Positions 33,350 to 43,111 of a stretch of DNA of 57,781 nucleotides are shown piece by piece. Each line of letters begins with the position of its first letter. Position 1 is the stretch's first letter. The notes under the pieces are model-generated. The model made no database searches, was not told where the DNA came from, and saw only the letters and a list, made by a program, of their open reading frames with translations. Position numbers and translations under genes: made by a program. The stretch comes from Hyphomonadaceae bacterium (lineage in GTDB: Bacteria > Pseudomonadota > Alphaproteobacteria > Caulobacterales > Maricaulaceae). The stretch is taken from assembly GCA_013001295.1 (NCBI GenBank), contig JABDMW010000045.1, positions 1-57,781 on the forward strand, given 5' to 3'.

Positions 33350-33655
33350 GTCCCTCCCCTTTGTGTTGTGCCGATGGCATGATCCTAAGAATTAATGTTT
33401 AGCAGAATTCAGCGTGGCCTGACGTCAATCAGGCCTTATCGCCTCGAGAACTCTATAGGTTTTGCCTAAAGACAAATCAACATATCATTGGATTTCATGT
33501 ATTATAAGATGTCCGGAAGAATGATCAGCGCATCTTCCACATTAAACGCCGCCGACCTATAAATAGAACCTCTTCACCTGGCGCCTTGTGAATAACCGTT
33601 TTTCGTATAGCGTAGAGAAAGACTGACACATTTTAACTTCGCGAGGTTTGCAAAT
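33350..33655. other. 306-bp gap between divergent mgtE and DUF2805 genes
   Basis: No ORF of note. The only clear structure is a perfect 7-bp hairpin GGCCTGA/TCAGGCC (33416-33422 with 33429-33435, loop CGTCAA), about 70 bp into the leader side of mgtE. It does not resemble the known M-box or mgtA riboswitches. Promoters for both genes must lie here, but I cannot pick convincing -35/-10 boxes. Confidence 0.4.
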
Positions 33656-33916
33656 ATGGTAAAACGCGGTTTTCCAGAAAGTTTTATTGCTGCCGAAAAA
33701 GTCGAGGATGAAGGAGAGTTGACTGTCTCGGAAATCATTGCCATTGCGTGGGACGACAACACTAGCTTTGATGAAATCAAAGCTCAGTCGGGCCTCGCGG
33801 AAAAAGACATAATAAAAATCATGCGGACCCATATGCAACCGAGCAGCTTTCGCTTGTGGCGCAAACGTGTTACTGGCCGCACCAGCAAACACAGCGTTAA
33901 GGCCACCAAAGACTGA
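33656..33916 (+). CDS. DUF2805 / TIGR03643-family small protein
   Basis: An 86-residue protein with the family core ELTVSEIIAIAWDDNTSFDEIKAQSGLAEKDIIKIMRTHMQPSSFRLWRKRVTGRTSKH. The helical pattern (SEIIxxAW...TSFDxI...GLxExDVIxLMR) suggests a DNA- or RNA-binding helix-turn-helix-like fold, but the function is unknown. It starts at ATG 33656. The same family is often met near photolyase-related and DUF2256 genes; here these lie 1-3 kb away on the other strand. Confidence 0.85.
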   Translation: MVKRGFPESFIAAEKVEDEGELTVSEIIAIAWDDNTSFDEIKAQSGLAEKDIIKIMRTHMQPSSFRLWRKRVTGRTSKHSVKATKD

Positions 33917-33966
33917 GGGTGCGCTGTGTGCAACTTTTTCGCTAACAAATCACTAGATCAAAGATG

Positions 33967-34278
33967 CTATCCGCCCCACACGTCGTCGTAGCGCGCAGTG
34001 CCGTCTTCCAATGGATAATCGCGATAGGTCATCGGGCGACTGTCGGAAGCATTCTTAAATACGATCGCTGTGACGGTGACACCGGTGATGAACAAGATAT
34101 GAGCCGCGAGCAACGTTCCATACAAATACCATGCACTGATGCTGGTCGTGAAAATCGCGGTCCACATAGCGCTGAGCACAATCATGATTTGATAGCGTTG
34201 GGCGATGGGGAGTACCTTTAACGGGTTGGCATTCGGATCCATAATTGGCTGCGCAAGTATTGTATTTTCCTGTTTCAT
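33967..34278 (-). CDS. Small integral membrane protein, unknown
   Basis: From ATG 34278, which has a clear AAGGAG eight bases upstream, the product has 103 residues. Two hydrophobic segments are visible (QIMIVLSAMWTAIFTTSISAWYLY and LLAAHILFITGVTVTAIVF, ~30-75), followed by a charged tail ending PLEDGTARYDDVWGG. I do not recognise a family. It lies 90 bp downstream of the RegA-type regulator on the same strand and may be its operon partner. Confidence 0.7.
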   Translation of the reverse strand: MKQENTILAQPIMDPNANPLKVLPIAQRYQIMIVLSAMWTAIFTTSISAWYLYGTLLAAHILFITGVTVTAIVFKNASDSRPMTYRDYPLEDGTARYDDVWGG

Positions 34279-34368
34279 TTTAATCTCCTTATTAATCCCT
34301 ACGCGGAATTGCAGGGATTGGATCAAATCAGGTTTGAACCAGGGTGTCTCGGCTGGAGGTAATCCGAC

Positions 34369-34926
34369 TTACAGGGGTGCCCGTTTAGCCAACATACGTT
34401 GCAACGTCCGACGGTGCATTTTTAGCCGGCGGGCCGTTTCGGAAATATTGTTGTCGCACAATTCATAGACGCGCTGAATATGTTCCCAGCGCACACGGCT
34501 GGCCGACATCGGGTTCTCGGGTATCTCCTCATCGGCGGCTTCGGCAAGTAGCAAGGCGTTACAGATGTCATCTGCATCAACAGGTTTGGCAAGATAATTG
34601 ACTGCACCAAGTTTAATTGCGGCCACGGCGGAGGCGATATTGCCATATCCAGTTATCATCACGATACTACACGCAGGCCTTTTTTCTCGAAGTTGCTCCA
34701 CGATGCTCATCCCATTGCCGTCTTCCAGACGTCTATCAATGATCGCAAACGCGGGTGGATTTAGGTTTACCGCGATCCTGGCCTCTACAAGTGACTGCGT
34801 TAATTTCGGCTCAAACCCGCGGCTGGCCATGGCACGACCCAGACGAATCCGAAACGGTTTATCATCATCCAATATCAGAAGTGAGTTGTCGTCGGGAATG
34901 TTCCACTCAGGTTTATGAAACGACAT
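34369..34926 (-). CDS. regA: RegA/ActR/PrrA-type redox response regulator
   Basis: A 185-residue two-component regulator. Residues ~14-130 are a receiver domain (SLLILDDDKPFRIRLGRAM; phosphoacceptor Asp in AIIDRRLEDGNGM; MITGYGNIASAVAAIKLGA; YLAKPVDADD) and the C-terminus is a Fis-type helix-turn-helix (NISETARRLKMHRRTLQRMLAKRAP). This is the pattern of RegA/ActR, which with the sensor RegB adjusts respiration, photosynthesis or carbon metabolism to redox state. The LEDGNG signature is specific. No RegB kinase gene is adjacent in this window, which is unusual. Start ATG 34926. Confidence 0.9.
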   Translation of the reverse strand: MSFHKPEWNIPDDNSLLILDDDKPFRIRLGRAMASRGFEPKLTQSLVEARIAVNLNPPAFAIIDRRLEDGNGMSIVEQLREKRPACSIVMITGYGNIASAVAAIKLGAVNYLAKPVDADDICNALLLAEAADEEIPENPMSASRVRWEHIQRVYELCDNNISETARRLKMHRRTLQRMLAKRAPL

Positions 34927-35103
34927 CTATTTATCCTTTCGCGCTGTTTGCTATTGTTACGGTCACAAGCGGCGCGGAGATTGATGGCGTGGCAATTTGG
35001 CGCAATTACCGGACATTCAATGTTAGAGGGGTAGAACGGATGTCCGAATCCCACCGGCTCGCTCCGGGTCAGGTCATAGCATCAGTGTGTATACGGTTCG
35101 GCA

Positions 35104-36636
35104 TCAAACGGTTTCACCCGCCTCCAGGGCGTCGAAAAACCGCTGGCTGTCTGCGCGTACAGCCTTCGCCTTATCCGACCCCATGCGCTCAAGCGTTCTG
35201 TAGGTCATGCCGAGCCTCGGATTGTTTCTCAATTTATCTTTATTCCGGATCAAGAAGTCCCAGTACAGATAATTAAACGGGCACGCTTCGGGGCCGTTCT
35301 TCTTGCTGATCTTGTAGCGGCACCCTTTGCAATAGTCCGACATTTTATTTATATAGGCGCCGCTGGCCGCATAAGGTTTGGACGCGAGCAACCCACCGTC
35401 AGCAAACAGGATCATGCCTGTGACGTTCGGGAGTTCGACCCATTGGTAGGCATCCGCATAAACCACCATGAACCAATCATTGACCTCGTCTGGATCAAGG
35501 CCAGCAATCAAGGCGAAGTTCCCGAGCACCATGAGGCGTTGAATATGATGGGCGTAAGCGTTTTCTTTGGTCTCTTGAACGCATTGCGACAGGCAATTCA
35601 TCTGAGTCGGAGCGCCCCAAAACAGCGCTGGTAGCTTGCGCTCAGCACCCAAAAAGTTTTCGGTTTCATAATCCGGCATTTTTAGCCAGTAAATGCCCCG
35701 CACATATTCGCGCCAACCGATTATCTGACGTATAAACCCTTCCGCTGCATTGAGGGGCGCATTGTCTTCACGATAAGCCCGTTCCGCTGCCTGAACACAC
35801 TCCAATGGCAGCAACAAGCCACAATTGATGTAAAAGCTGATATGAGCGTGAAACATCCAGGGCTCGCCTTCGATCATCGCGTCCTGAAAGTCGCCAAATT
35901 TTTTCAAGCGCTGGTCGATAAATTGATCAAGCGCTTGTAAGGCTTGGGACCGCGTGACCGCAAAATGAAACGGCTCCAAGTCTCCGAAATGATCTGAAAA
36001 ACGTTCCTCCACTAGCGCCATCACATCCTCGGTGATTGTGTCCTGTGTAGTTTGATATGTCGGGGGAACGGATAAGCCATTCTTTGGCGGTTTACGGTTT
36101 TCACTATCATAATTCCAATCGCCGCCCGCAGGTTGGTCGCCGTCCATCAATATGCCGAATTTACGACGCATCTCCCGGTAGAAATACTCCATACGCAATT
36201 GTTTTCGACCCTCAGACCATTGCTGGAATTCATCGTGTGTACACAAAAATCGATCATCAGGCCGGATTTCGAGGGGAACGCCCAGGTCCCAGTTTCGCAT
36301 GTCCGTGAGGACCCGATACTCCGCCGGTTCGGTCACGATTACTTTTTCAACGTCTGATCGGTCGAGTGCAGCATTCACCTCGCCTGAAAATGAGCCCGCA
36401 TTGGCCGCATCATTCAGTTTTGTGTACTGGACAGTGTAGCCGCTTTTGATCAGCTCGTTGGCGAAATGGCGCATGGCGGAAAATATGAATGCGATCTTCT
36501 TTTTGTGGTGTTTCACATAAGTTGCTTCGTCCCAAACCTCGCACATCAATATCAGATCGTTTTGTTTATCGACGTCCGAGAGGCTGGAAATGGCTTCGTT
36601 GAGCTGATCTCCGAGAATTAGGCGGAGGACGCTCAT
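35104..36636 (-). CDS. FeS-type bacterial cryptochrome/(6-4) photolyase (PhrB-like)
   Basis: From ATG 36636 ([19 protein letters not shown]) the product has 510 residues. It belongs to the deoxyribodipyrimidine photolyase-related group that carries FAD, a lumazine-type antenna and a 4Fe-4S cluster. The four cluster cysteines are present: Cys348 (QMNCLSQ), Cys436 and Cys439 (DYCKGC) and Cys452 ([11 protein letters not shown]). Their spacing (88, 3, 13) fits Agrobacterium PhrB as I know it. Members repair (6-4) photoproducts with light. Its ATG overlaps the stop of the DUF2256 gene by 4 bp, so both are translated together. Confidence 0.92.
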   Translation of the reverse strand: MSVLRLILGDQLNEAISSLSDVDKQNDLILMCEVWDEATYVKHHKKKIAFIFSAMRHFANELIKSGYTVQYTKLNDAANAGSFSGEVNAALDRSDVEKVIVTEPAEYRVLTDMRNWDLGVPLEIRPDDRFLCTHDEFQQWSEGRKQLRMEYFYREMRRKFGILMDGDQPAGGDWNYDSENRKPPKNGLSVPPTYQTTQDTITEDVMALVEERFSDHFGDLEPFHFAVTRSQALQALDQFIDQRLKKFGDFQDAMIEGEPWMFHAHISFYINCGLLLPLECVQAAERAYREDNAPLNAAEGFIRQIIGWREYVRGIYWLKMPDYETENFLGAERKLPALFWGAPTQMNCLSQCVQETKENAYAHHIQRLMVLGNFALIAGLDPDEVNDWFMVVYADAYQWVELPNVTGMILFADGGLLASKPYAASGAYINKMSDYCKGCRYKISKKNGPEACPFNYLYWDFLIRNKDKLRNNPRLGMTYRTLERMGSDKAKAVRADSQRFFDALEAGETV

Positions 36637-36782
36637 GACTGGCTTTTCCTGCGTTGGTAACTGCACCGTTTGGAACAATAACGCACCTCTTCCCACACAT
36701 CGGCCCATTTTTTACGCCAAGCGAAAGGACGGTTGCAAACTTTGCAGGTTTTGGTCGGCAGACGGGATTTATGATGCACCAT
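36633..36782 (-). CDS. DUF2256 zinc-ribbon-like small protein
   Basis: A 49-residue protein from ATG 36782: [31 protein letters not shown] is the complete DUF2256 signature, with four Cys arranged as a small metal-binding module. The family is strongly associated with photolyase/cryptochrome genes and is sometimes fused to them. Here it precedes the photolyase with an ATGA overlap. Its function is not known; a role in cluster or cofactor assembly would be a guess. Confidence 0.88.
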   Translation of the reverse strand: MVHHKSRLPTKTCKVCNRPFAWRKKWADVWEEVRYCSKRCSYQRRKSQS

Positions 36783-36843
36783 AGTTAAAATACGCACAAA
36801 CCAATGGTTTGGTTCATTATTGGGCATCCTGAACAGCTAAGAA

Positions 36844-36930
36844 TGGTGCGGCCGAGAAGACTCGAACTTCCACGGGTTTTACCCCACAGCGACCTCAACG
36901 CTGCGCGTCTACCAATTCCGCCACGGCCGC
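36844..36930 (-). tRNA. tRNA-Leu (anticodon GAG)
   Basis: The minus strand gives an 87-nt long-variable-arm tRNA with acceptor GCGGCCG/CGGCCGC, D arm GGCGGAATTGGTAGACGC, anticodon stem-loop CAGCG-TTGAGGT-CGCTG (GAG), T arm with GTTCGAGTC and encoded CCA. It reads CUU/CUC leucine codons. Confidence 0.95.
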
Positions 36931-37040
36931 ACGTTAAGTCTGGCAGGCGGCGTACCAAAATAAACAGGCTTTGCAAAGCAAAAACTTTTGATCGCACTGC
37001 ATGTCTTGATTTCAGCGCTTAAACCCGCCATGTCGGGACT

Positions 37041-37721
37041 ATGTCCACGGATACCCAAAAGCCCAGCAGTTACAGCGCCGACATCATTACCTTGCGAGAA
37101 AGCGATCAATTGGTCGCCTACACCGACGCGGTTAAATTTATGGAAAATCGGGTTTTGGAGATTGCGACACAGGGTAAAGCCGAGATGATCTGGTTTTTAC
37201 AACATCCGCCCCTATACACGGCCGGGACAAGCGCCAATGCCGCGGATCTGGTCGATCCGAAAAAGTTTGAGGTTTATAAAACCGGCCGCGGTGGCCAATA
37301 TACCTATCATGGACCGGGGCAGCGGGTTGTCTATGTGATGCTGGATTTAAAAAAACGGGGTCGGGATGTGCGGGCCCTGGTTTGCGCCCTTGAGGACTGG
37401 ATCATTGAAACCCTGGCAGAATTTGGGATCAAAGGCGAGCGGCGCAAGGGCCGGGTCGGTGTTTGGGTTGAAAAACCAGACGGCAGCGAAGCCAAGATCG
37501 CGGCTTTGGGAATTCGTATTCGAAAATGGGTCAGCTTTCACGGAATTTCGATTAATCTCAACCCGGATTTATCGCATTTTGGCGGAATCGTCCCGTGCGG
37601 TATCTCCGAACACGGCGTGACCAGCTTCAAGGATATGGGGCTTGGCACAATTATGGAAGAATTAGACGTTGCCCTTCAGCGCCATTTTGAAAAAAGATTC
37701 GGGCCACTCGTGGCAGAATGA
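37041..37721 (+). CDS. lipB: Octanoyl-[ACP]:protein N-octanoyltransferase
   Basis: LipB moves octanoyl groups from ACP to lipoyl domains, the first step of lipoate synthesis. The 226-residue enzyme has [13 protein letters not shown], the substrate-binding [12 protein letters not shown] near residue 80, the catalytic Lys in [17 protein letters not shown] near 155, and the catalytic Cys in [13 protein letters not shown] near 190. Start ATG 37041. Its stop lies 6 bp from the end of a convergent DUF805 gene. Confidence 0.95.
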   Translation: MSTDTQKPSSYSADIITLRESDQLVAYTDAVKFMENRVLEIATQGKAEMIWFLQHPPLYTAGTSANAADLVDPKKFEVYKTGRGGQYTYHGPGQRVVYVMLDLKKRGRDVRALVCALEDWIIETLAEFGIKGERRKGRVGVWVEKPDGSEAKIAALGIRIRKWVSFHGISINLNPDLSHFGGIVPCGISEHGVTSFKDMGLGTIMEELDVALQRHFEKRFGPLVAE

Positions 37722-37727
37722 ACGGCC

Positions 37728-38207
37728 TTATCCTGCGCTCATATCAACCGGGGTCGCTTTATCTGCAATAACGAGGGTTAGAAAGCTCGCGATAACACCG
37801 GCGATCAGCGATGGCAGAGCCAGGCTCCCGGATTCTTGTTCAATCACGGTCATATATTCTGACATTGTGATTTCCTGTTTTGAATAGGCCATCACGGCAT
37901 CCCACAAAGCCGTATTTCCAAACATCTTCAGTGCCACTACCGTTAGCGCAATGAGTAAAAATGCATAAAGCGCGATGTAGGCAATCATCATCTCGCCGCC
38001 TTTGTTTCCGGCGCGCAGGCGCTTGAGCCAAATGCAAATCCATGGATATAGAAGGAAGAAACTTGCCAGACCGGCGAAAAACCCTAAAGACGGAACGGAA
38101 TTCTTTATCAAACTAAAAACGATGCCGGCGATGATCAGCATGACGCCGCCTTTCATGAAATCTTGAGATCCGATCCGTCCGGACGGTGATAAAAATAAAT
38201 TGCCCAT
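37728..38207 (-). CDS. DUF805-family membrane protein
   Basis: From ATG 38207 (CGGAG upstream) the product has 159 residues. It opens with the DUF805-type sequence LFLSPSGRIGSQDFMKGG and has four hydrophobic segments, with KRLRAGNKGG in the loop after the second as in the family. It is the second of two DUF805 genes in tandem, 49 bp apart, which share the N-terminal LFLSP(S/R)GRI block and probably arose by duplication. Function unknown. Confidence 0.8.
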   Translation of the reverse strand: MGNLFLSPSGRIGSQDFMKGGVMLIIAGIVFSLIKNSVPSLGFFAGLASFFLLYPWICIWLKRLRAGNKGGEMMIAYIALYAFLLIALTVVALKMFGNTALWDAVMAYSKQEITMSEYMTVIEQESGSLALPSLIAGVIASFLTLVIADKATPVDMSAG

Positions 38208-38256
38208 GGTGCGCTCCGTTAAATCACGAGAATTAGACAAAAAATATTAACAAAAC

Positions 38257-38784
38257 TCAAGGCTTAAACGAGGCTGGTACCTCTCCATAGGTATTGGTCT
38301 CGGTATGTCCCGGTTTTAATCCCACCCAGAGCGTAAATAAAATCGGGATAGTCGCCATGATCAGTCGGGTTTGCGGCAGGTTTTCAGCGAGTTTCGCCTT
38401 ATAATCCTCATGGACTTTTTTCATCGCTTCAGCATTTTCCGCAATTTCCGGGTTTTCATAAAGCGTTTCAAAATATTCCAGCCCGCCAAAGTTCAACATC
38501 ACAAAAATAGCTGTGATGAGGACAAGAGCGAACATGCCTATCAATGGCCAGGTTGTGCGGCCAAAATCATGTAACCGCTTTCCGTACAAACAGAAGAGGA
38601 TGTGAATATTTAAAAATAATAGACACAGCGCTAAAAAGAAGTTGAGTTGACTGGTTCCAGACACCGAGAACCATATCGCTTGAAGACCGTAAAACAGCAA
38701 CCAAACCAATAGTCCTATGGCAAATGGAGAGCGGTTGATCCGGCCTCGAGGCGATAAAAATAAATGTCGAATACGAGCGAGCAT
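38257..38784 (-). CDS. DUF805-family membrane protein
   Basis: A 175-residue inner-membrane protein with RHLFLSPRGRINRSPFAIGLLVWLLF at the start, the family loop YGKRLHDFGRTTWPLIG near residue 70, and GLKPGHTETNTYGEVPASF at the C-terminus (the GxxGxNxYG-type tail). Four membrane segments are visible, and a charged, helical loop (~105-140, ENPEIAENAEAMKKVHEDYKAKL) precedes the last. It sits directly upstream of a second DUF805 gene. Function unknown. Confidence 0.85.
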   Translation of the reverse strand: MLARIRHLFLSPRGRINRSPFAIGLLVWLLFYGLQAIWFSVSGTSQLNFFLALCLLFLNIHILFCLYGKRLHDFGRTTWPLIGMFALVLITAIFVMLNFGGLEYFETLYENPEIAENAEAMKKVHEDYKAKLAENLPQTRLIMATIPILFTLWVGLKPGHTETNTYGEVPASFKP

Positions 38785-38889
38785 AACGGGCCTTTTTGAC
38801 GTCAGGGCCTTGTGGCATGGCTTAACTATACGTTCAAGATGCTATGCTAGGCAAAATGTCGCGACCCTCAATGCGGAAGGCCATTGGCT

Positions 38890-40083
38890 ATGTTCAAGAC
38901 TTTATTTTTGTCGAGCGTCCTAGCTTGTGCATTTCTGGCCGCTTCATGTTCACAAACCGAACAGGCATTAACGGACGAACCGGAGGTCGCACCTGTCGAA
39001 CAAACCGTCACCGAATCCAATACTGAAACTTCAGTGACATCAAACAAAATCCAGCACCCGGCCCCCGCCCCTAAACAGGTGATCGAGGCACCAGTCTCCG
39101 CTCAAACGTTGACGCAATTTTCAGAGAAACCACCAAAAACGCAACTAAGACAAACTTCGGTTGTGCGAACGCCCTTCCCGGTTAAACGATGTATGAATTT
39201 GGGCAATGCGTTGGAAGCGCCAAATGAAGGTGACTGGGGCTATAGAATTCGAAAGCGCGATTTACAAATCATCAAACAGGCCGGGTTTGATACCATTCGC
39301 TTGCCCGTAAGGTGGGACAATCACACGGCGAACCGGGCCCCATATCAGATTGACGCGAGCTTCATGGCCCGTGTTCAAGATGTTGTCCGCCAGGCACAAG
39401 CAGTCGACCTGGGCGTGATTGTTGATGTGCATCATTTCGAAAAACTGATGCGCCAGCCAAAACGACAGGAAGCCCGCTTCCTCGCGATATGGACCCAAAT
39501 TTCCAAGGCCTTCAAAGGTGCGCCGGCCAATGTTTATTTTGAAGTGCTCAATGAACCAACATTGGAAATTAAAATGTCGCAGGTTAATGCGCTCTATGCC
39601 AAAGTCATTCCAATCATTCGAGCCAATCATCCGAAACGGAAGATTATATTGGGTGGGAATTCCTGGAATTCAGTCGAACGACTTGATGAAGTTCGCTGGC
39701 CTGATGATCCCAATATTATCGCGACATTTCATGATTACGGCCCGCATGCTTTTACCCATCAAGGTGCGGAATGGTCGGAACCCGCCATGCCCCTGGGACG
39801 ATTATGGGGAGGACGGGAGGATGCGGATGAGCTCAAATCAACCTATCAAATTGCGAACGCATTTCTCAAAAAAACCGGCCTTCCGATCCTCGTCGGTGAA
39901 TTTGGCGTTATCGATAAAGTCCCGCAGGCCCAACGCATGAATTGGACGAAGATCCGGCGCCAAACCATGGAGGCCAACAATATGGCCTGGTGCGTTTGGG
40001 ATTTTTCAGGTGCGTTCAAATCCTACGATGCCGGTACCGAACAATGGTTGCCCGGCGTTCAGGACGCATTATTTGGTCCGTAA
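38890..40083 (+). CDS. Glycoside hydrolase family 5 (cellulase-like) lipoprotein
   Basis: A protein of ~397 residues. A signal peptide ends in LAASC, predicting a lipoprotein; a Thr/Pro/Gln-rich linker (~25-95) follows. The catalytic TIM barrel starts at RCMNLGNALEAP and contains DTIRLPVRW, VIVDVHHFE, the acid/base Glu in YFEVLNEPT and the nucleophile Glu in ILVGEFGV. It should cleave a beta-linked glucan or mannan at the cell surface or in the periplasm; specificity is not readable. ATG 38890 with GGAAGG upstream is preferred over TTG 38884. No polysaccharide utilisation genes are adjacent. Confidence 0.88.
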   Translation: MFKTLFLSSVLACAFLAASCSQTEQALTDEPEVAPVEQTVTESNTETSVTSNKIQHPAPAPKQVIEAPVSAQTLTQFSEKPPKTQLRQTSVVRTPFPVKRCMNLGNALEAPNEGDWGYRIRKRDLQIIKQAGFDTIRLPVRWDNHTANRAPYQIDASFMARVQDVVRQAQAVDLGVIVDVHHFEKLMRQPKRQEARFLAIWTQISKAFKGAPANVYFEVLNEPTLEIKMSQVNALYAKVIPIIRANHPKRKIILGGNSWNSVERLDEVRWPDDPNIIATFHDYGPHAFTHQGAEWSEPAMPLGRLWGGREDADELKSTYQIANAFLKKTGLPILVGEFGVIDKVPQAQRMNWTKIRRQTMEANNMAWCVWDFSGAFKSYDAGTEQWLPGVQDALFGP

Positions 40084-40089
40084 ATCGCC

Positions 40090-41094
40090 TTAAGCCGCTT
40101 TGATCATTGGCTTTAAGGACTCATGGATGTCTGGGCACTCCTCGGCCAGAAACGCTAGCAAGGCACGTTCATTTGCATCCAGCTTTCCATCGCGGTTTAA
40201 CCGTTCAATTAACCAATTGGCTTCGCCGTCGGTGATTTTCTCTGCCGCCAATACATTGCCTTGATGCATATGACTGAAAGTTTGATCTTCGGTAGATTTT
40301 AACAGCTTGAAGTTTTCCATGAATTTACCTGGCGTCATATTGCGTCCTAAATTCTGCAACGCACCTTTCCAAGTGGCCTTGGGGATAGAGTCTAAATCTT
40401 CCAGCCAGACTTCCCGACGCAAGGTTTCTTCCATGCTTGGTACCTGATATGCCGCCACCATCATCAAATGATTGGCAATGCCCCGAACAAACAATTTCTG
40501 CCAGCTCGTGTGATTTTCTTCACTTTGAAACCGATCATTAAGATCAAATAAGAGTGCGGCTTCTGCAGTCCTTATGCCGATCCCGCCAAGGCCGCCTGAT
40601 GCATATAAAATTGCGCGAAGGACGTCGACTTCAGCTTCACCAATGATGCCGGGTTTTAGCGTCCGGCCTTGTCCGAGATAACCTGAGCCATGAGCTACCG
40701 CGAGTTTGACCTGATCAAGTGCAAACATTTCCAGTTCTGGCGTAACGTTTTTCGCCAGTTTTAAAACATTCATCAGAAGCTTTAATTCGGTCTCGGTTTC
40801 CACAACCCCTTCTTTTTCGATGCGCGCCCGTAGCCACGAGGCGTTGATTTCGCTGACATATCCTGCTGGCGGCGTCTGATGGATTAGAAACGTTGTGATG
40901 ACCTGGATAAAATAAGCATTCCAGCTTTCCGGTTTCACCGGTAGATCGTTCAATGTGAACAGCAAATCCGCTTCATGAACATCGATATTAAAATCATCAC
41001 CAATGGCGCGCCGTAACGGCAAAATATCGGCTTCTAAAATTTCGCCGCGCGCGATGATATCTGAAACAAATCTTTGTAATGTAGCGTTATCCAT
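40090..41094 (-). CDS. Unknown cytosolic protein, TerB/EF-hand-like features
   Basis: A 334-residue, mostly helical and acidic protein without signal or membrane helix. Repeated patterns such as LLFTLNDLPVKPESW (~45), ALLFDLNDRFQSEENHTSWQKLFVRGIANHLM (~180) and LIERLNRDGKLDANERALLAFLAEE (~295) look like degenerate EF-hand or TerB-type helical repeats, but no complete calcium loop is present. I do not recognise the family with certainty. It starts at ATG 41094; ATG 41118 is eight codons upstream. It ends 6 bp from the convergent GH5 gene. Confidence 0.65.
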   Translation of the reverse strand: MDNATLQRFVSDIIARGEILEADILPLRRAIGDDFNIDVHEADLLFTLNDLPVKPESWNAYFIQVITTFLIHQTPPAGYVSEINASWLRARIEKEGVVETETELKLLMNVLKLAKNVTPELEMFALDQVKLAVAHGSGYLGQGRTLKPGIIGEAEVDVLRAILYASGGLGGIGIRTAEAALLFDLNDRFQSEENHTSWQKLFVRGIANHLMMVAAYQVPSMEETLRREVWLEDLDSIPKATWKGALQNLGRNMTPGKFMENFKLLKSTEDQTFSHMHQGNVLAAEKITDGEANWLIERLNRDGKLDANERALLAFLAEECPDIHESLKPMIKAA

Positions 41095-41241
41095 GACGAT
41101 TCCCGTAAAAATTTGCACTTCTGATACCGAAAAAAACTTACGATTGCGCTAACATAACCAAAAGAAATCGTTAAAGAATTCGCTGGAATCCGGGCGATTA
41201 AAGCCTGTTAATTCACTTTATTCTCTCCTAAAACTCCAAAA

Positions 41242-43050
41242 ATGAACAAGGCCCAAAACCCATTAACCGGCACACCCGCACCAGCGCTTGATTGGTCACG
41301 GGATGGAACGCCTGCTTCAACGAGTTTTGATGATATATACTTCTCGGTTGATGGCGGGTTGGAAGAAACCGAAAATGTATTCTTGAAGGGCAATGATTTA
41401 CCCAATCGGTGGCTCGGCTGTGAAACTTTCTGTATTGGCGAACTGGGATTCGGATCCGGGCTTAATTTTTTAGCTTGCTGGAACTTATGGCAGGACACCG
41501 CGCGCCCGGATGCGCGCCTGCACTTTATCAGCATTGAGGCTTATCCGTGGAGCGCCGATGATCTGAGAAAGGCCCTTAATCATTTTCCCGAATTGGCTGA
41601 TTATGCCGAGCCTTTGATCAATCAATGGCCGGGGCAAGTCAAAGGCATGCACCGTCTGCACTTTGGCAAAGTGAACCTGACGCTTATTCATATGGATGTC
41701 GAAAGAGCCCTCGCCCAATATCAAGGACCTGATATCGACGCCTGGTTCCTTGACGGATTTTCGCCCGCTAAAAATCCAGACATGTGGTCGCCTGCCGTCT
41801 TGGAGGCCCTCGGTAAATTAAGTGCGGATAGTGCAACCATTGGCACGTTCACGGTGGCCGGAGATGTGCGGCGCGGTTTGCAAAAAGCGGGATTTGCGGT
41901 TGAGCGAAAACCGGGCTTTGGTCGCAAACGACATCGTCTGGAAGCAAGGTATATCAAGACAGCAAAAGAAAAGCCCGATCATGTTATAGACAGTGCGCCA
42001 ATAATAATCGGGGCCGGTATTGCGGGTGCCAGCATCGCTCATGCCTTCAGTCGACGCGGGATAAATCCGGTTCTTATTGACCCTGCTCCAGATTTATCCA
42101 ATGCCGCCAGTGGCAACCCTGCCGCACTTGTCATGCCCCGGCTTGATCTACAGGACCGACCGGAATCTCGATTTTTCTTAAATGCTTATCTTTATGCGGT
42201 TCAGCTTTATGAAAAAGACGGTGATACCTTACAAACCGGCGCGGTTCACTTGGCCAAGTCGAGTGATGAACAAAACCGATTCGAAAAAATTGCCGCACAA
42301 GCCGCCCTCCCTGCATCGGACATGCAATTGATTTCGAAGGAAGAGGTTGAGCAGTATCTAAATCTGACCATCACACCGCCCTATTCGGGCTTGAAATTTC
42401 CACACGCTCTAACCATTGATCCTCTTGAAACCATCACCTCATTCACGGCCAAATGTACAAAGATATGCAAAAAAGCGACGAACATCGTGCGCAAGGGAAA
42501 CGACTGGACTGTTCTTGATGACAACGAAGATGAACTTGCCCGTTCTTCCGTCATATTCATCACGTCAGGCGCTGATCTGAAGGCCATTTCGGGTATCAAT
42601 GAACTGCCGGTTCGGTTCACGCGTGGTCAAATCGTTTGGGGAGAAAGCGAAGTTGTTCCAGGCCAACCAATTACCTATGGCGGATACGCCTTAAAATACG
42701 CAAATGGCTTAATGCTGGGCGCAACCCATGAGCATGTTGAATGCGGTCAACTAACAGATGTCCGCACAGAAGATGACGATGAAAATATCAAAAACTTCGA
42801 AGCGCTCACAGGTCAGTCTGTTCCACTTTCACAAACGAAATCACGAGCTGCCGTGCGCGTCACAACAAAAGATACGTTGCCGATTTCAACTGAAATCGAG
42901 CCAGGTCTCTTCGTTATGACGGGGTTGGGGTCGCGGGGGTTTATGATGGCCCCCCTCTTGGGAGAAGCATTGGTGTGTGAAGTTTTGGGCGAACCTCTGC
43001 CCATCACACGACTTACAAAAATGCGCTTTGGAACGAGAGAGAAAATCTGA
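41242..43050 (+). CDS. mnmC: Bifunctional tRNA U34 mnm5 methyltransferase/cmnm5 oxidoreductase
   Basis: MnmC completes mnm5(s2)U at the wobble position of tRNA. The 602-residue protein carries the methyltransferase domain first (~1-240; IGELGFGSGLNFLACW, DAWFLDGFSPAKNPDMW) and the FAD-dependent demodification domain second (~250-600; IIGAGIAGASIAHAFSRRG, NPAALVMPRLDL, and GLGSRGFMMAPLLGEAL near the end). Both domains are intact. Start ATG 41242. It is convergent with the psp operon, whose last gene ends 61 bp away. Confidence 0.94.
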   Translation: MNKAQNPLTGTPAPALDWSRDGTPASTSFDDIYFSVDGGLEETENVFLKGNDLPNRWLGCETFCIGELGFGSGLNFLACWNLWQDTARPDARLHFISIEAYPWSADDLRKALNHFPELADYAEPLINQWPGQVKGMHRLHFGKVNLTLIHMDVERALAQYQGPDIDAWFLDGFSPAKNPDMWSPAVLEALGKLSADSATIGTFTVAGDVRRGLQKAGFAVERKPGFGRKRHRLEARYIKTAKEKPDHVIDSAPIIIGAGIAGASIAHAFSRRGINPVLIDPAPDLSNAASGNPAALVMPRLDLQDRPESRFFLNAYLYAVQLYEKDGDTLQTGAVHLAKSSDEQNRFEKIAAQAALPASDMQLISKEEVEQYLNLTITPPYSGLKFPHALTIDPLETITSFTAKCTKICKKATNIVRKGNDWTVLDDNEDELARSSVIFITSGADLKAISGINELPVRFTRGQIVWGESEVVPGQPITYGGYALKYANGLMLGATHEHVECGQLTDVRTEDDDENIKNFEALTGQSVPLSQTKSRAAVRVTTKDTLPISTEIEPGLFVMTGLGSRGFMMAPLLGEALVCEVLGEPLPITRLTKMRFGTREKI

Positions 43051-43111
43051 TCCAAAGCGCACTCGTCAGATCCGCTCATCTTTTGGGGATATACGGTCTA
43101 ACGAATTCTGG

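Noticed and set aside
34755-35276. 173-codon plus-strand ORF
   Set aside because: Overlaps the regulator and photolyase genes on the other strand; no domain and no ribosome site.
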